From the NCBI GenBank assembly GCA_027886185.1, contig WOAB01000595.1, forward strand, positions 992,001 through 1,056,000: a stretch of 64,000 bases of DNA, read 5' to 3'. This stretch comes from Rheum nobile. Lineage: Eukaryota > Streptophyta > Magnoliopsida > Caryophyllales > Polygonaceae. Below the pieces are notes generated by a model that had not been told where the DNA came from, ran no database searches, and saw only the letters and a program-made list of their open reading frames with translations. The translations under genes and the position numbers were made by a program. Positions 23,062 through 35,786 of the stretch are shown piece by piece. Each line of letters opens with the position of its first letter. Position 1 is the first letter of the stretch.

Positions 23062-23662
23062 ATTTTGTCGAATTGTTTGCTTGTTTTTTTGGGCTGCTTG
23101 TTATTCATATGTTGGTATTACATAACTATGGTAGGGGTGTTTCTTTTGAAGAAGGTTTGTGTATAGAATGTGTTGTAAACAATGGTATGATGATGTATAA
23201 CTTTTGGTACTTTTATTGCCTGGCATAAACAATGTGTTGAATTTGGTGAGATGATTGAGCTAACCTTTTATTAATATGAATGAAGCTCTATGTTGTTTAT
23301 ATGGCATTTTATAGAGCCTAACAACTTATTGAAATCCAAACACTGTAAGGATAACAATCAAAGATCAAATACAAAACTCTCATTTGCCGTATTCATCTTC
23401 CTCATTGTGTATGGTATATGTTATCATCCTATAAGAAAAGGTTGTCATTAATTTTGTGTTTCATCTTCCTCATTAACAAAGAGGAAGATGAATTCAGCAA
23501 CAGTTGTGTGCACAAAGAGAAAGATGAATTCTTGTGGTTTATATAACTGTATGTGTCACACAGAAGTTATAGCAAAGACGTTCAACACAAGTAGTATGAA
23601 CCAACAAACCATCGTCATAGAGTTACATTGTTCAAATTCCAAATAACATCTAAAACAGTCAC

Positions 23663-24708
23663 CTAAGCTCTGAATATGGTAACTTTGTAGATAACGTTGC
23701 GGCGACTCAATATTTCAAACACACATGCATCATTGATTCCAATCCATTGTCTATTACAAATTGCCTCCAGCCTATGCCAAATCTGTAGTGATTCCCACTG
23801 TTTGTGACAATCACATGCCAAGTACAAATACCATAATCCATGATGACTTCAGTGCTTGTTGCAGAACTCGAGAATTTGGCAACATGTTTACTCGGGACAC
23901 CCTGCATATTAGTACGTGCAATGCAAGTTAATATTACGTAATAATCCGAATCAAACATTTACATGATAAAGGGTGCAGTGCATACCAGACGATAGTCGCC
24001 CTCCACATTGTTTTGTTTCATTAAAACAGCACAACTCTTGTTCTTGTCACATGGAAAAGATTCAGCTCTTTCTATTATTGACGTTGATTCATCTAGAACA
24101 CTGCCAACATTTTCATCATCTTCATCGTCATTGACCTCTCCAACATCTTCAATATCTTCGTCATCTTCAACAATAATTGGTTGGTCCTCACTAGTGTACT
24201 CTTCAGTAGTGTAAGTCGCGTAACTGCTGGCATCGACCGAGTCGAATCCAGAGCTGATATAAATGACATTGTTTGGCATCCTATTAACCACAACAGACAG
24301 AAGAGGCAGGCATGTGTTGTAAACAGGACCAAAGACGACAACCAATGGACTCGATACTTCACTTAAACGGATGACATACTCTACAGTCTATTCTTATCAT
24401 ATGTACAGTGCGCCCGTATAAACACTATATCAACAATCCGTTTTATGAACAAAACAAAATGGCATAAATTTACAGAAGTCGAATCCTTGTCTATAATTAT
24501 CAAATGCATTCCTCTCATTTCCAATTCCCAGTATACAATACAGTAAAGCAAACGTCAAAGCCATTTCCAAAGGACTTTGATTCAAGCGCAAAATATCACT
24601 TACGAATCCATGTGGTCGAATCCAAGATAAACTTATCGAAACCTTTTAAAATGACCATACCAAATGTATAATAATACCTGGAGTTCCTTTTTCTTCAGCA
24701 GAAGTCAT
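23663..24708 (-). pseudogene. B3 DNA-binding domain gene inside the Helitron, frameshifted
   Basis: Reverse-strand gene. A likely first exon is at 24708-24678 (MTSAEEKGTP, donor CCAG|GTATTA). A central acidic exon at about 24277-23988 has an Asp/Glu-rich run (VEDDEDIEDVGEVNDDEDDE). The last exon starts at the TATGCAG acceptor near 23902. The central and last exons together form a B3 domain: IP..H-like GVPSKHVAKF, then TWHVIVTNSGN, GWRQFVIDNGL and finally CVFEILSRRNVIYKVTIFRA before TAG at 23663. A one-base loss near 23740 breaks the frame inside the domain. B3 proteins are plant transcription factors that bind DNA through this fold. Position between the helicase gene and the Helitron 3' end suggests a captured or long-resident passenger. 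The domain call is good; the exon structure is partial. Confidence 0.65.
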
Positions 24709-25433
24709 GGTCGAAGGCTTCTTTCTCCTGCAAATCCACCGAGTCCTTGGCTTTTGAATCCCGACAAACCCTACAAATGTTCCCCAAATTGAACTACTGA
24801 ACTGGAGCTAAAACCGCTCTAGATCCGGGTTCATAACAAAGTTCTAGCGTCATCGTTAGACCGCTCATGAATAGGGTCTAAACCGAGTTGTTTCACTGAA
24901 TATGGGTTAATTGGGCCGAATACTATTACTGCAATTGGGCTGTGTTTTTCTTTTGGTTAGCATTCTAGTGTGTATATCATTGAAGATGGTGGTGGCAGTA
25001 GGTATTTCTATCCAGGTTAATCACACTATGTTCGATTATTTAAGCTCGTTTGATTTGTTAATTTTGCTACACAGAAGCCCTTTAAATATAGATGTGGAGA
25101 ATAAAGAGGAAGATAAAATGGAACTCACACATATTTGAATCATTTGTTTCAGTATTGTTTGATGTATATAGGAATTCACACATGTTTCATTACGTTAAGA
25201 TCCGGTGCAATGTCCTTTTTCTTGGTTCTCTATGTGGTTAATGTGTTGGATGTTACTGTTGGCTGCTAAATCTGTTGTGATAAGATTGTTAGAAGGCCAC
25301 GCAGGCAAAATAAATGAAAAATGTATGAAGTATATCGCCATGCATAAGAAACACCAAGAAGTATAAGAACATGAATTTATTTAATGCGATTCCTGCAATG
25401 GGTTGTACAGATTGTTGAAAGCCTCCTTGTAAA
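24709..25433. other. Spacer between B3 gene remnant and helicase gene
   Basis: AT-rich, with no supported gene. It probably contains the B3 gene's promoter (reverse strand) and the 3' end of the helicase transcript. Confidence 0.4.
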
Positions 25434-28027
25434 CTACATTTTGAGTGTAATTTTATACTCTTTCCCATTGTGCAACAACATTATCTTCAAGCCTTTTGGA
25501 TCAGTTACTCTTGATATTGCTACATAAAATTGGCCATGACAAAAAACTGGTTGAGGCAAATATAACCCTACGTAATTGAGCGACTGTCCCTGGCTTTTGT
25601 TCACTGTCATAGCAAAACATGGTTTAAGAGGGAATTGCCGCCGTTTCAGAACAAATGGATTTTTCAGTTGGGGAGAGTGCAATGCTATTCTTGGTATTAG
25701 CACTTTCTTTCCAATGCAGGAGCCTATTATTATCTGACATTCAACAACCCACCCTCCTAGCTTTATAACGATAAGATGTGTCCTGTTGCATAAACCTCGG
25801 GATGGATTCATATTTCGAAGTAACATCACGGGTAGGCCGACCTTTAATTTCAAGATGTGTGGGGGCATTCCTGTGATTGTGATGATCTATTGATTTAGTG
25901 TATAGAATTTGTAGATATGCACGAAGTTTAAACTAAAAAAATAGACTTCATACCTGGGAAATCAAGGGTGTTGAGTAACTCAATTGGATATAGCTATTGT
26001 TGCTCAGCCATGTCCATTGATGCCAAACAGACCTCGTCTGAGCTTGTGTATATCTTGACTGAACCTTCTAACTTGTCAAACATATATCCATTAATTTGAT
26101 CAGCATATGTGTTGAGTGGGGTGGGGATAACCCTCTCTTGTAAGTAGTTTATGTTTGTTTGGTTCGAATTGAAATGCGGGAACACTTCATCGACCAACCG
26201 CTGTATTAGGGTAGTACCAGGGTCCACTATGTACTATTGGGGAATCTCAATCCATGTTGCCTCCGCTTCACCATTTAAGGCCACCGCCGGTGTGTTTCCA
26301 TCGCCCACATCTAAAATCCACTTATTGAACTCCTGTTTGTCTAAGTCAATTTCCCCATTTGCCTACTGCTCATTGACTCTCATGCTTTGTTGCAGGGATA
26401 AAACTTGACAACTTTGCCAGAGTGGAGAATTGTTGATGCTCGCCTGTATAGTATCATGGCACTTCCCTTTAGGTATTATCAGTAGGATCTGTCTGAAATC
26501 TCCGCCTTAGAAGCACATGTATCCCGCCAAATAGCTTACTCTGGTTAGCTTGTTGTTTGCTTCCTAATATGTCTTGCAAAGTTATGTTCAACGCCTCATA
26601 TGCATGTTTGTGTGTCATTGGGGCCTTATCCCAGATAATAAGGCTAACTTCATGCAATAGTTGGGCTGGATGGGATTTTTGTGTTATAGAACATGTGCTA
26701 TTTTCATGCAATTCCAGTGGGATTATGAATCTGCTATGAGTCGTCCGTCCTCTTGTTAATAGAAGTGATGCTATACCTGTTCACACGTTAATTGTGTTGT
26801 TATACAAAATGAGCAAAACGGTTACATTTATTTTCCCTTGAATTGTACAACATGTAATTGCTATTATGATGGCTTGTACACATGCGTAATTAGGAGTGAA
26901 GGCAATAAACCTGAGGAAGCAATGTCAAGGACAATTTTCTGCTGTGACCGTATGTGCGCCATTATTGTTTTGTATAGGTACATTTTCCCTATACTTCCTG
27001 CTCCGTAAATGAAGAAAAACTCACCGGTTTGATGGGTAACTGCATCTATCACTTTTGTGTAGATTGCTTTCTGGCCCGAATTAAGAGAACGAAATAGCTT
27101 TGCGCGCAGCTCTTCCATCTCGGTAGTGTTGTATGCAAGTTCTTCTCTTATTAGTCTATTTTCCATACTTGTAACTACCTGATTATCCGCCTTAGGGAGT
27201 TCGGGATAATCGTTCAGTGATTTTCCATTCTGTGTGAGTATTTCTTCAATGTTCAGCAGGCAGTAGTTTTTAATTTGCTCTTGTGACAGTTCAAGAGTTG
27301 GACACCTGAATAGCCTCCTCTTTTGATAGAGGATATCTTCAGAGAGTGCCTCCCAATTGGTGTCCCGCAGACCTTTAGGGCTGGCGACATCACAAAAAAA
27401 TAGGATGGTTACAAACAACTGCCGCGGCTGCACCCCAATGGCCCACCCTCGTGCTTCCTGAATAGCATCTGTCCATTCCTTATCTTCATTAAGCAGACCC
27501 CGAGCATAACACACCTGCCTAAATGTGTCATATTCTGTGCCATTGACTGTTCTGATTTCTTCAAAACTCTGAGGACCCCTGACCACATTCAAAAGCATGC
27601 GCAAGAAATAACGCTCACCTCCAGCTGGGTAGGTATACACTATTCTTCCAACTGGTTTCTATTTGTCTCGTTTTGTCCACACCTTTGTGCTTGCATTCCA
27701 CACAAAGTACATTGGCAATTCTGCGTATGTATATTGTCGGGCTTCTATATTTTCTCTGTTTAATGTAAACCACTCAGTAAACATACTTTGCTTTAAAGTT
27801 GGTAGTTTTAACACATTTTTGAGGTTCTGCAAGTCTGTTAGTGTGATGGAGTTCTGACCAAGGAGATGGAATAATAGGCACGTGACAACTGGCTGGGAGT
27901 GATGAATATGGAAGCCATAAATATGCCACATTGTTTCACATGCAGATAAGTACCGACATTCCAAGTAGTGTTTAATCTCATTGATTTCGGCCGATCCGCT
28001 TGTTTTACTGTTCTCTGTTGAATCATC

Positions 28028-31000
28028 TGTAACACCCCCGACTTATGTCGGTAGTGCCACACGCCAGTGACCTCAAACGTTAATGTCCAAAGTCACCCTA
28101 GGCTTTAATCAGAACAATTAAGCTTAAACAAATACGTAAATATTAAATAACGAAAGAATAATTAGCGGAAGACATTTTAAATGAATAAAACTCAACCTTT
28201 TATTAAGATTTCTCTCGTAAAATGAGAAGGACGGTTTTACAATGAAGTATAGTGACAGCGGAAGATTTTTAAGTTACAACAGAAGACTCTTTTAAAGAAA
28301 CCCTAATTACATGACTATGTATTACACTTATTTCAAATCAAACATACACACCTTAAAAATATTACTTCTTAAAACGCAAACTTCAACTACAAGCCTTCTC
28401 TTCGATTAGTTATCTCAAATCGTCGGGGATCAACCTCTGATGTGCCGTATAGGACGGATGACACCAGTCAACCATGCAAGGAATAAAACCCGATTGGTTA
28501 GTCTAATGAAAGACTATGCAAGGGTGAAAACAGATTGGTTCTCGTAGTCGTATATAATCACTACCCTTGTTTCCCGAATGAAACTCGATAAACGGTATAT
28601 GACTATAAACTTCTACCAAAAAGAATGAACATGAATGATTGAAGAGAAGACTCCAATGAATTGAGTATTATGGGAAATTACATGAATTTGTTTGAGAACA
28701 TTATATTATCACACACAAAGTTTTAAAAACATCTCGTTGCATATTTGGGTCCTCGACCAACCTCACCGCGTATTGCGAATCTAGATTGGAAAGGGGACTT
28801 ACTTTAGACAAGAGACCGGACGGGTTCCACGTTGTACTTCTCCCCCGAGGGTATATTAATTATGTGCAAATCCGCACTTATCTTATTTAGTTCGAAAACG
28901 TATATTCACGTTCAAGACTTTTATCTTATTATCCAACCTCTTAAAAAGAGGAAGAGTGGGACAAAATCCCAAAAGTTTGGCACTTGCTAAGTGCACCACC
29001 ACTTATATAATATAAGGGCACAGTCATGACCAAAGGCATTAGGGCAATAATCCTCCTAACACCGAAATTATAAAGAAACGACTAACCCTCACGAGACATT
29101 AATATTCCTACGAATACTCGTGCTATCTAACAATTTAAATAACAACAATTCACAATTATCACAACAATGTTACCTAGCAACCTTTCATAATATATATATA
29201 TATATATAGATATATATATATATATATATAGATAAGGTTATAGCTAGCATACATACAACCTAGTAATAAGGTTCCTTTTTCACATTTTATACACACAAGG
29301 TTCCCAAACATCAATTTAGACTTTTTATCCCAACTTAATTAAGACAACGGATTCATTGTCAATTAAGATAAACATGGAATAAAATGCAAGAGCGAACCGC
29401 CACTTGCCTTGAATTACGGAGAAGAACGAACGGCGTTTTGGAGATGGTTGCTCTCGAAAAGCAAATCGGCTCCCTGTTTTATTCTCGTTCCAAATGTCAA
29501 TCCGAGACGTACCCAAATCATACGCAATGAATAAATTATATTAGATAATTCATTCAATATCATAATTTGAAGGATACCATGTCTCGGTTTCTAATTGATT
29601 TTATTTAACCCTTAAATAAATCAATTTCACGGCTTTATCAGTACGACGATTATCTATACGATTAAAAATCAATTAATCGTATATTCTAAATAATCTTGAC
29701 ATAACTAAATTAATAAAATAATTTATTTATAATCCTAGAATTTTCTAGGTCATAATTTTATCCAAATGAATAGCCAATAATTACCTATTCATAATACAAG
29801 ATAAAATTATAATAAAATCGAAAGTTAAATTAATTTTTTATATATATATTCTAAATATTCTGAAAATTATTTAACCTAATTTATATTAATTAAACTGATC
29901 CAAATTAAGCCTCAATTAAATAAAAAAACGAACAGCAAAATACCCGAAATCGGGTTTGGAAGCGAAATACCCACCACGAACAGCACCTCGTCGGAAATGG
30001 CCAAAATCAAGGTGGCTCCGGCAATCCTCCGGCGGAGCAACCTTGGGGCTTTCGAAGGATACTTATTGGCGCAGATAATGGTGGCTCAATAGAACCAAGA
30101 TCAACTCGAATTGGTCTCTAATTCCTCCCACGAAAAATGTTTTAGGGTTCTTCGAACAAACTCAAAATTGGATGAATTGGGGAAGAATTTGGAGCAGTAT
30201 TTATAGGGATTTTGAAGCTTAGGATATACCCAGCATAAACCCTCAATCAATATGCCCCAATTGAAGATGATCCTATCCAAAGTTTAACTTGTTCAAATCG
30301 GCTTCAATGGAGGAAGCATGGGTTTGTGGCTGAAAATCCATGATTTTGGATGACATTCAATCAAATTGATGGAGGAATTACGTGGAGGACGAAGTATTCT
30401 TGAATTCCCATCCATTAATTGGCTTAAACGGATCCAAGGAGGATCAAAATCCACCATTGAAGTGCTTTATATCCTTACGTGAAAATGGCTGCTTGAAGGA
30501 GGAAGTAGAAGACCCACTTTTGGGTTAATTGCACACGCCCCCCTAGCTGGCTTATTTGCACATTTTGGTCCAACTTTCTTAAGTTATGGCAAAAATGTCC
30601 TTATTTCAACGTTTTAAAATTATAAAAATTAGCTAAACTTATTTATTTTAACATTATATATTTATAATATTATTTTAACCCCAAAGTTAATTTATAGAAA
30701 ATTTTAACTTAGGTTAAAATTAACTTAAACTATTTTTCTTATGAGTTTGACCATACCTATATTCTTAACAAAAATTTGTTAAGTTGATTTAGATATTCTA
30801 GGTCAAATTTGATAAGTCTTATTTAAATTGTAATTAACATAAAGTTAATCATAATTTAAATCATCCTTAGCTTAAAGAAATATCTTAATTAGGACAATTA
30901 TTATTTTATCCCTTTATGGATTACATAATAATTCTTATGTCCTTTATTATTATTTAAATTTTAAAATGATCATCATTGTTATACTTATTTATTTATTTTA

Positions 31001-31181
31001 ACATTATATTATTATTATTATATGATAATTTGTACCCAAAAATTATCATAACTCACATTTGAACCAAAGTTCATGAAAGTTTAAATTATTCCTCCAAAAG
31101 AAATAATATAAATTTTAAAACTTTTATTTTTAACACTTTAAAATTACAATTTTATCCTTCTATTTTAAGTGGGATATTACA
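28028..31181 (-). mobile_element. Solo LTR (chromovirus family) inside the Helitron
   Basis: 3154 bp with ends TGTAACACCCCCG and GATATTACA. It is flanked by the perfect 5-bp duplication TCATC (28023-28027, 31182-31186). Read in reverse it begins TGTAATATCCC and ends GGGGGTGTTACA like the Tekay-type LTR at 13207-15375. It also shares the internal GCAAGTGGCGGTTCGCTCTTGC. A TATA-like TATAAATACTG (reverse) lies near 30205. The Helitron Rep frame continues on both sides when the insert and one repeat are ignored, so the insertion is younger than the Helitron. Confidence 0.9.
29190..29231. repeat. (TA)n microsatellite
   Basis: Two TA runs separated by GA, within the solo LTR. Confidence 0.9.
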
Positions 31182-33240
31182 TCATCTTTGTGCAGAATCA
31201 GAACAGTGACTCTATTAGGGCCCTTTGTAATGTACTTGAATAGGTATTTGATTGCCCTCACCCTATTGCACCATTCAACATTGATGTGCGAGTTGTACTT
31301 CAAAAGCAGGGATTTTTTATACGGCACGACATGTCTGTTGTCAAGCTTAGCTCCTCTTTTCTCCATAACAATTTCAGTATTCCGACGCTTGTAAATTGGA
31401 AATCCATCTCGGTCTACTGTGGTTTCTGCATAAAAAGGTTTAGGAAACTGTTTGATGCATTCCCCATTATTCATGCATGGTGAATCAGCATGCCCATATC
31501 CACATGGGCCATGTAGCATATGTTCAATAACCCGCTTGTAAGTTTCTGGATCTGTTTCTGGGTTTGGGATTTCAGCTGAAACATCCTCATCAATATCGCT
31601 GCCTGATTTAACCTTGTTGCTACCTTGCAGCCACAATAGGATATGCGCATGTGGGAGTCCTACCTTCTGGAATTCTATTGTGTATATGACTGTAGAAAAT
31701 ACACAGAAATGCATCGACATTAATCGCAGTCCAAAATTGCTCAGTTCAGGTATTTATATTGCCATAAATAATTGTACCACGTATGGGTAATGTCCTAAAA
31801 TTATATGCAGTGGGTCTAACGCATTATTGGTGAAACATGCAAAGGTTTGAATGCATTGATCAGTACAACTACCATACTTGCATCTGTTTCTCCAAAAAAA
31901 TGATTCTGTTTTAAATCTTCCATCAATTGGCCTAATTTGATCTTGAATATCTTGGTCATAACGTTTGGCCTATCATTTGGCACTTGCACTTTTAATTGCG
32001 CAAGCATATCATCTATTTCTGGCCATTTAGGATTAGCAGTGAATGTGATGAACAATGAAGGATTATCGAACACTCTGCACAGGGCCATGGCATCCTGATA
32101 ATTTTGGATCATGTATCTTGGGCTGCCAGTGAATGTAGCTGGTAGGACAACCCTCCTCCCGACTGCTCTTGCATCTGTATCGCCACTTATGACCGCATCA
32201 CATATGTTGTTGTAGAGTTCAGTACGAAGGTGATCCTGGTTCTGATCAATCCACCGTAACCTTTCTTCTTCCATACACGTGTATGCATCCACTATGTATT
32301 GGTGGTATAATCTTTCGCCCCAAATTAGTGTAGTACCCTCATCACCCCGTTCTTGGATTCTGTATGAGTAGTAATCCTTCATTGTCACACATGCCCTGGC
32401 TGTTTGCCTCTTTCCACTGTTTGAACCATAAGGAATTTCACAATGGTATCCATCTTCTCTATAGGGGAATAGAAAAGGATATTGTAGGGACATGTATAGA
32501 AGATGTAATTCTGATATTCTTTTTATTCTTCCTGATTTGCTTTGTATGCATATATCCTGTTTCCCAGTACTCTGTCCAAAATCCTCAATAGTAAGGGCAA
32601 CAATTTTAGATGCAGCAGGCAAGTTATACTGCTTTTTGGCAGGTGGTCTTTCTCCTATTAATTTCAGTGTGAAATCCATAGTTTCATGAGCATGTGTCCA
32701 ATCCATCGCTCGTCGAAATGCCTGTGCAACAACACTGTTGGTGTCCAGCATATGAACTAAACCCTGGACTATATCTGGGTCGACATCCCAGGTATCGAGA
32801 TTCATACAACCCAACATGCGTTGTACCTCATGCTCAGTATCACAGAAATAGAGTTGAGCATACTTTGGTAGGTTACCGCGTTATGGCAAAAGAGACCTGA
32901 AGCAATGGTAGTTTTGCCCAGAGATTCTGAAGGTGTAAGGGCCACGGGAGTGATTGATTTTGTCATCAATTTTCGCACCAAAGGAGGTAAAGGAAAACAT
33001 GTTGTTGTAAATCCGAATTTTCTGATGAAACCTTGCAGCTTCTGGGCTTGAACTATGCAATAGATGTTGCAGGGGTTGTGGTGCTTCTTGCAACCTTGGT
33101 AAACTTACCTTCCCCTCTTGACAACATGTTATTGAAGAGAGTCTAGTGTTTGTGGCATGTGCTGACTTCTCCTCCTTCCACATGTATGCATTACAAAAAT
33201 AACATTTGGAAATCGGTGCCTCCAGTTTTTTATAGGTAAC

Positions 33241-35786
33241 CTGGGCATCTTTTTACGTGAGTAATATCAGTATATTGGTAACCAATCTGTGTTAGTCCAA
33301 GTATATGTATTTGTAATATCTTACTGTGTGATTGCAGCGCTTCGTGGTAAGTTCGGGGCCACTTAGTTGTTGTTTGTGCATGAGTATCTATGTCAATCAT
33401 GAAGAAGAAAGGTATTATGCTTTTTAGCCCAAAACAAGCCATAGTATATTGCAATTTTTTCAAACACCGAGTTCCATACCAAAGCAATCCGATGAATTCA
33501 CATTTGGGAAATTATACTCACCCTTATTTTTCCCTGCTGTAGTTGTAATTGCCTTTTGTTTTCTTCCAGGACCAGAGTGTCCGCCTACATCATGAGGTAA
33601 TGTAATGAATGATATCTGGCTTACAAGGCCATGGTTTGTAATACTGGAACTGGAGACACAAATAAAACATTTTAGACTCACTGGGTACTGCATGATTGTA
33701 TTATTTGTTGCCTTATGCGTCCGACCAGAAGGTGCACTAGTTCCTGCTTCATTTTCATGGTGCTGATCCGTATAATGTGATGCCGATGTTCCTTTATCAG
33801 TAGATAATAAAGAGTTGTAATAGGTATGAAAATGGAGATTTTTTGATGCGTCATGAAATTTGATATATGTTGTGAAAACATTGCAAGACTCTCATTCTTG
33901 TCTGTGCTCATGAGATGTAGGCCACAATGCACTCGAGGCCTTCCGTCTGGCAGATTTGTGGTTGTACTGGAGACTCCTATAACAAATTGAGGATGAGGTG
34001 GTCCTGTTTTCACAAGAACACAAATATTATAAGGTGATGGTAGATAATTAGCCACCCATCTCATGCTTGATAGATTTACTGTTGTGCAAATTCCGTATAC
34101 CTGGATTCTGTGTATTCTTCCTTTTTATGATTTGATGAAGCCAATGAGGCACAACGGGATGAAGGGTTGTGATGAAAAATACGATGTTCTATAAAATAAG
34201 TGGCAAGAATACGAAGTGGATGTAATAGTTTTTTTAGAATTAAGGGTAATTATAAGAACTATTATAACGTATTGAAGGTGACACATTGAAGTTTGAACCT
34301 GCTTACTAATACAATATGAGTATAGGATAAGAGTGTGTACATATAACCGTTGGTGTCCCTCTTCAAGCCGTGTTATTGATGTTACATTAAGGACTGCATT
34401 AATCATGGGCATAATACATGCAATTTTGATTTGGAAATACAAATAGCCTATGCCTGAGATGTTAGTGGAAGTTCAGCGGCTCGTGTTGTTTCTGTTGTAG
34501 TTGTACTTTAAGTTGGAAACTACACGTACCTTATAGCTATGATGGCGTACAAACTTCATTGAATATTATTATATTAATTAATAATAGTAACAATAATGTA
34601 TTAGTAAGTTTTTTTCAATATCATCACTAAAAAATAAGGGCTAAACTTCACCATAAAGTAATATTCATGCCGAAAGTATGTAGTATCTTACATTGGTTGA
34701 CCTGTATTCGTTTGTTTCTTCACATGGGACTATTGCCTTTGATGGGAAGAACATCGAAGTTATAAACAACAATAGGTTCCCTTATTCAAGTTACAGAGCA
34801 TCAACTTCGTTGTGGTTTGATTACTTTCTCCGTCGTCGTATGAATTCATTTTAACCTTGAACCTCTGTTGTGTTCCTGTTAACTGCCATGTTGTTTGGAT
34901 GTTATTTATCATTGGCAAAGAAATATCCATCTTGGAGATGATAGCTTAATTGTAGTGGTTTAATTAGTATGTTGGCATTGTACCATTGATCAACCCTACT
35001 AAGATATTATGTTGGTGCCTAGGACTAAAACGACATACATATTGCAAAACATCTGAGGTGCCCTCTCTTGCATACACACTGCAGTAATCCTGTACATTTT
35101 GTTGGTGATTTAATATACATATTTGTTGTTTTTCCCTCGTGCTTGGGGGGAATATGGTAATTCAAACAATCTTTGATAGTGATGACGTGATTTCAGATAC
35201 AACAAGAGTTAGATGTTGTACATATTAAGAAAATCATGCAAACAAGGCAAACTTGTTGCTTTTGCTTGCATGAGTGATCATACAAATAACCCAATCCTAT
35301 ACCGTCAGAATGTGGATATAGCCTACACTATGAGTGCTCAAATGTACATCTGGCTCCTGCGTGTCCGCCAAATTCTTTTCCTCCTTTTGTTGGTGTTACC
35401 CATGTGTAAAAGGCGGCCTGCAATTTAAGACAATTCAATGATATGATGTTGTTGAGAATACAGAAAAGTTGAACGGGGTTACAAAACAGAACACAAGGTG
35501 GATATATCTATCTAACAAATGAAGAGCGCAGTAGGCAGAATACGACACGTAGTATGCAAGTAATAGTTGGAAGGAAGCAGTGGGTTGGAAATTGAAGTCA
35601 TCAGCAATTGAAGTTCAGAACTGAAACTGCAAGCAAAATTATTAAACACATCCAAAGTTCACAAATCCATTGCACAGATGAAATTATGCATGTCGTGAAG
35701 TAGTTTTGCATGAATATAATTAAAACTAATTCGGCTGTAGTGATATGATCCATAGAGATGACATTGTGTGCTCCAAGGAACTGGAT
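33241..35786. other. Helitron region between RepHel and RPA genes
   Basis: Reverse-strand open stretches at 33487-33230, 33693-33460 and 34064-33678 may be N-terminal exons of RepHel (HDVGGHSGPGRKQK; a 128-codon frame starting MRWVANYLPSPYNI). I recognise no domain. From 34100 to 35786 I see no supported gene; the sequence is AT-rich. Confidence 0.35.

Larger units (their letters stand above)
25434..33240 (-). pseudogene. Helitron Rep-helicase (RepHel), broken
   Basis: Reading the reverse strand from 33240: a cysteine-containing N-terminus (CYFCNAYMW, ITCCQEGKVSLP), the Helitron-like N domain (32817-31816), and the HUH nuclease region with GLPHAHILLW and KYLFKYITKGPNR (31690-31190). After an inserted LTR comes the PIF1-like helicase: altered Walker A GAGSIGKMYL (about 26980), altered Walker B LIIWDKAPM (E to K, about 26640), and a C-terminal AVTVNKSQGQSL-type motif with VAISRV (25434-25868). 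Three introns are predicted: 31690-31877, 26777-26910 and 25871-25953. Breaks: TAA at 32881, a stop at 27659, a frameshift near 26510 and stops after it. The protein would nick and unwind DNA for rolling-circle transposition; this copy is dead. Confidence 0.85.
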
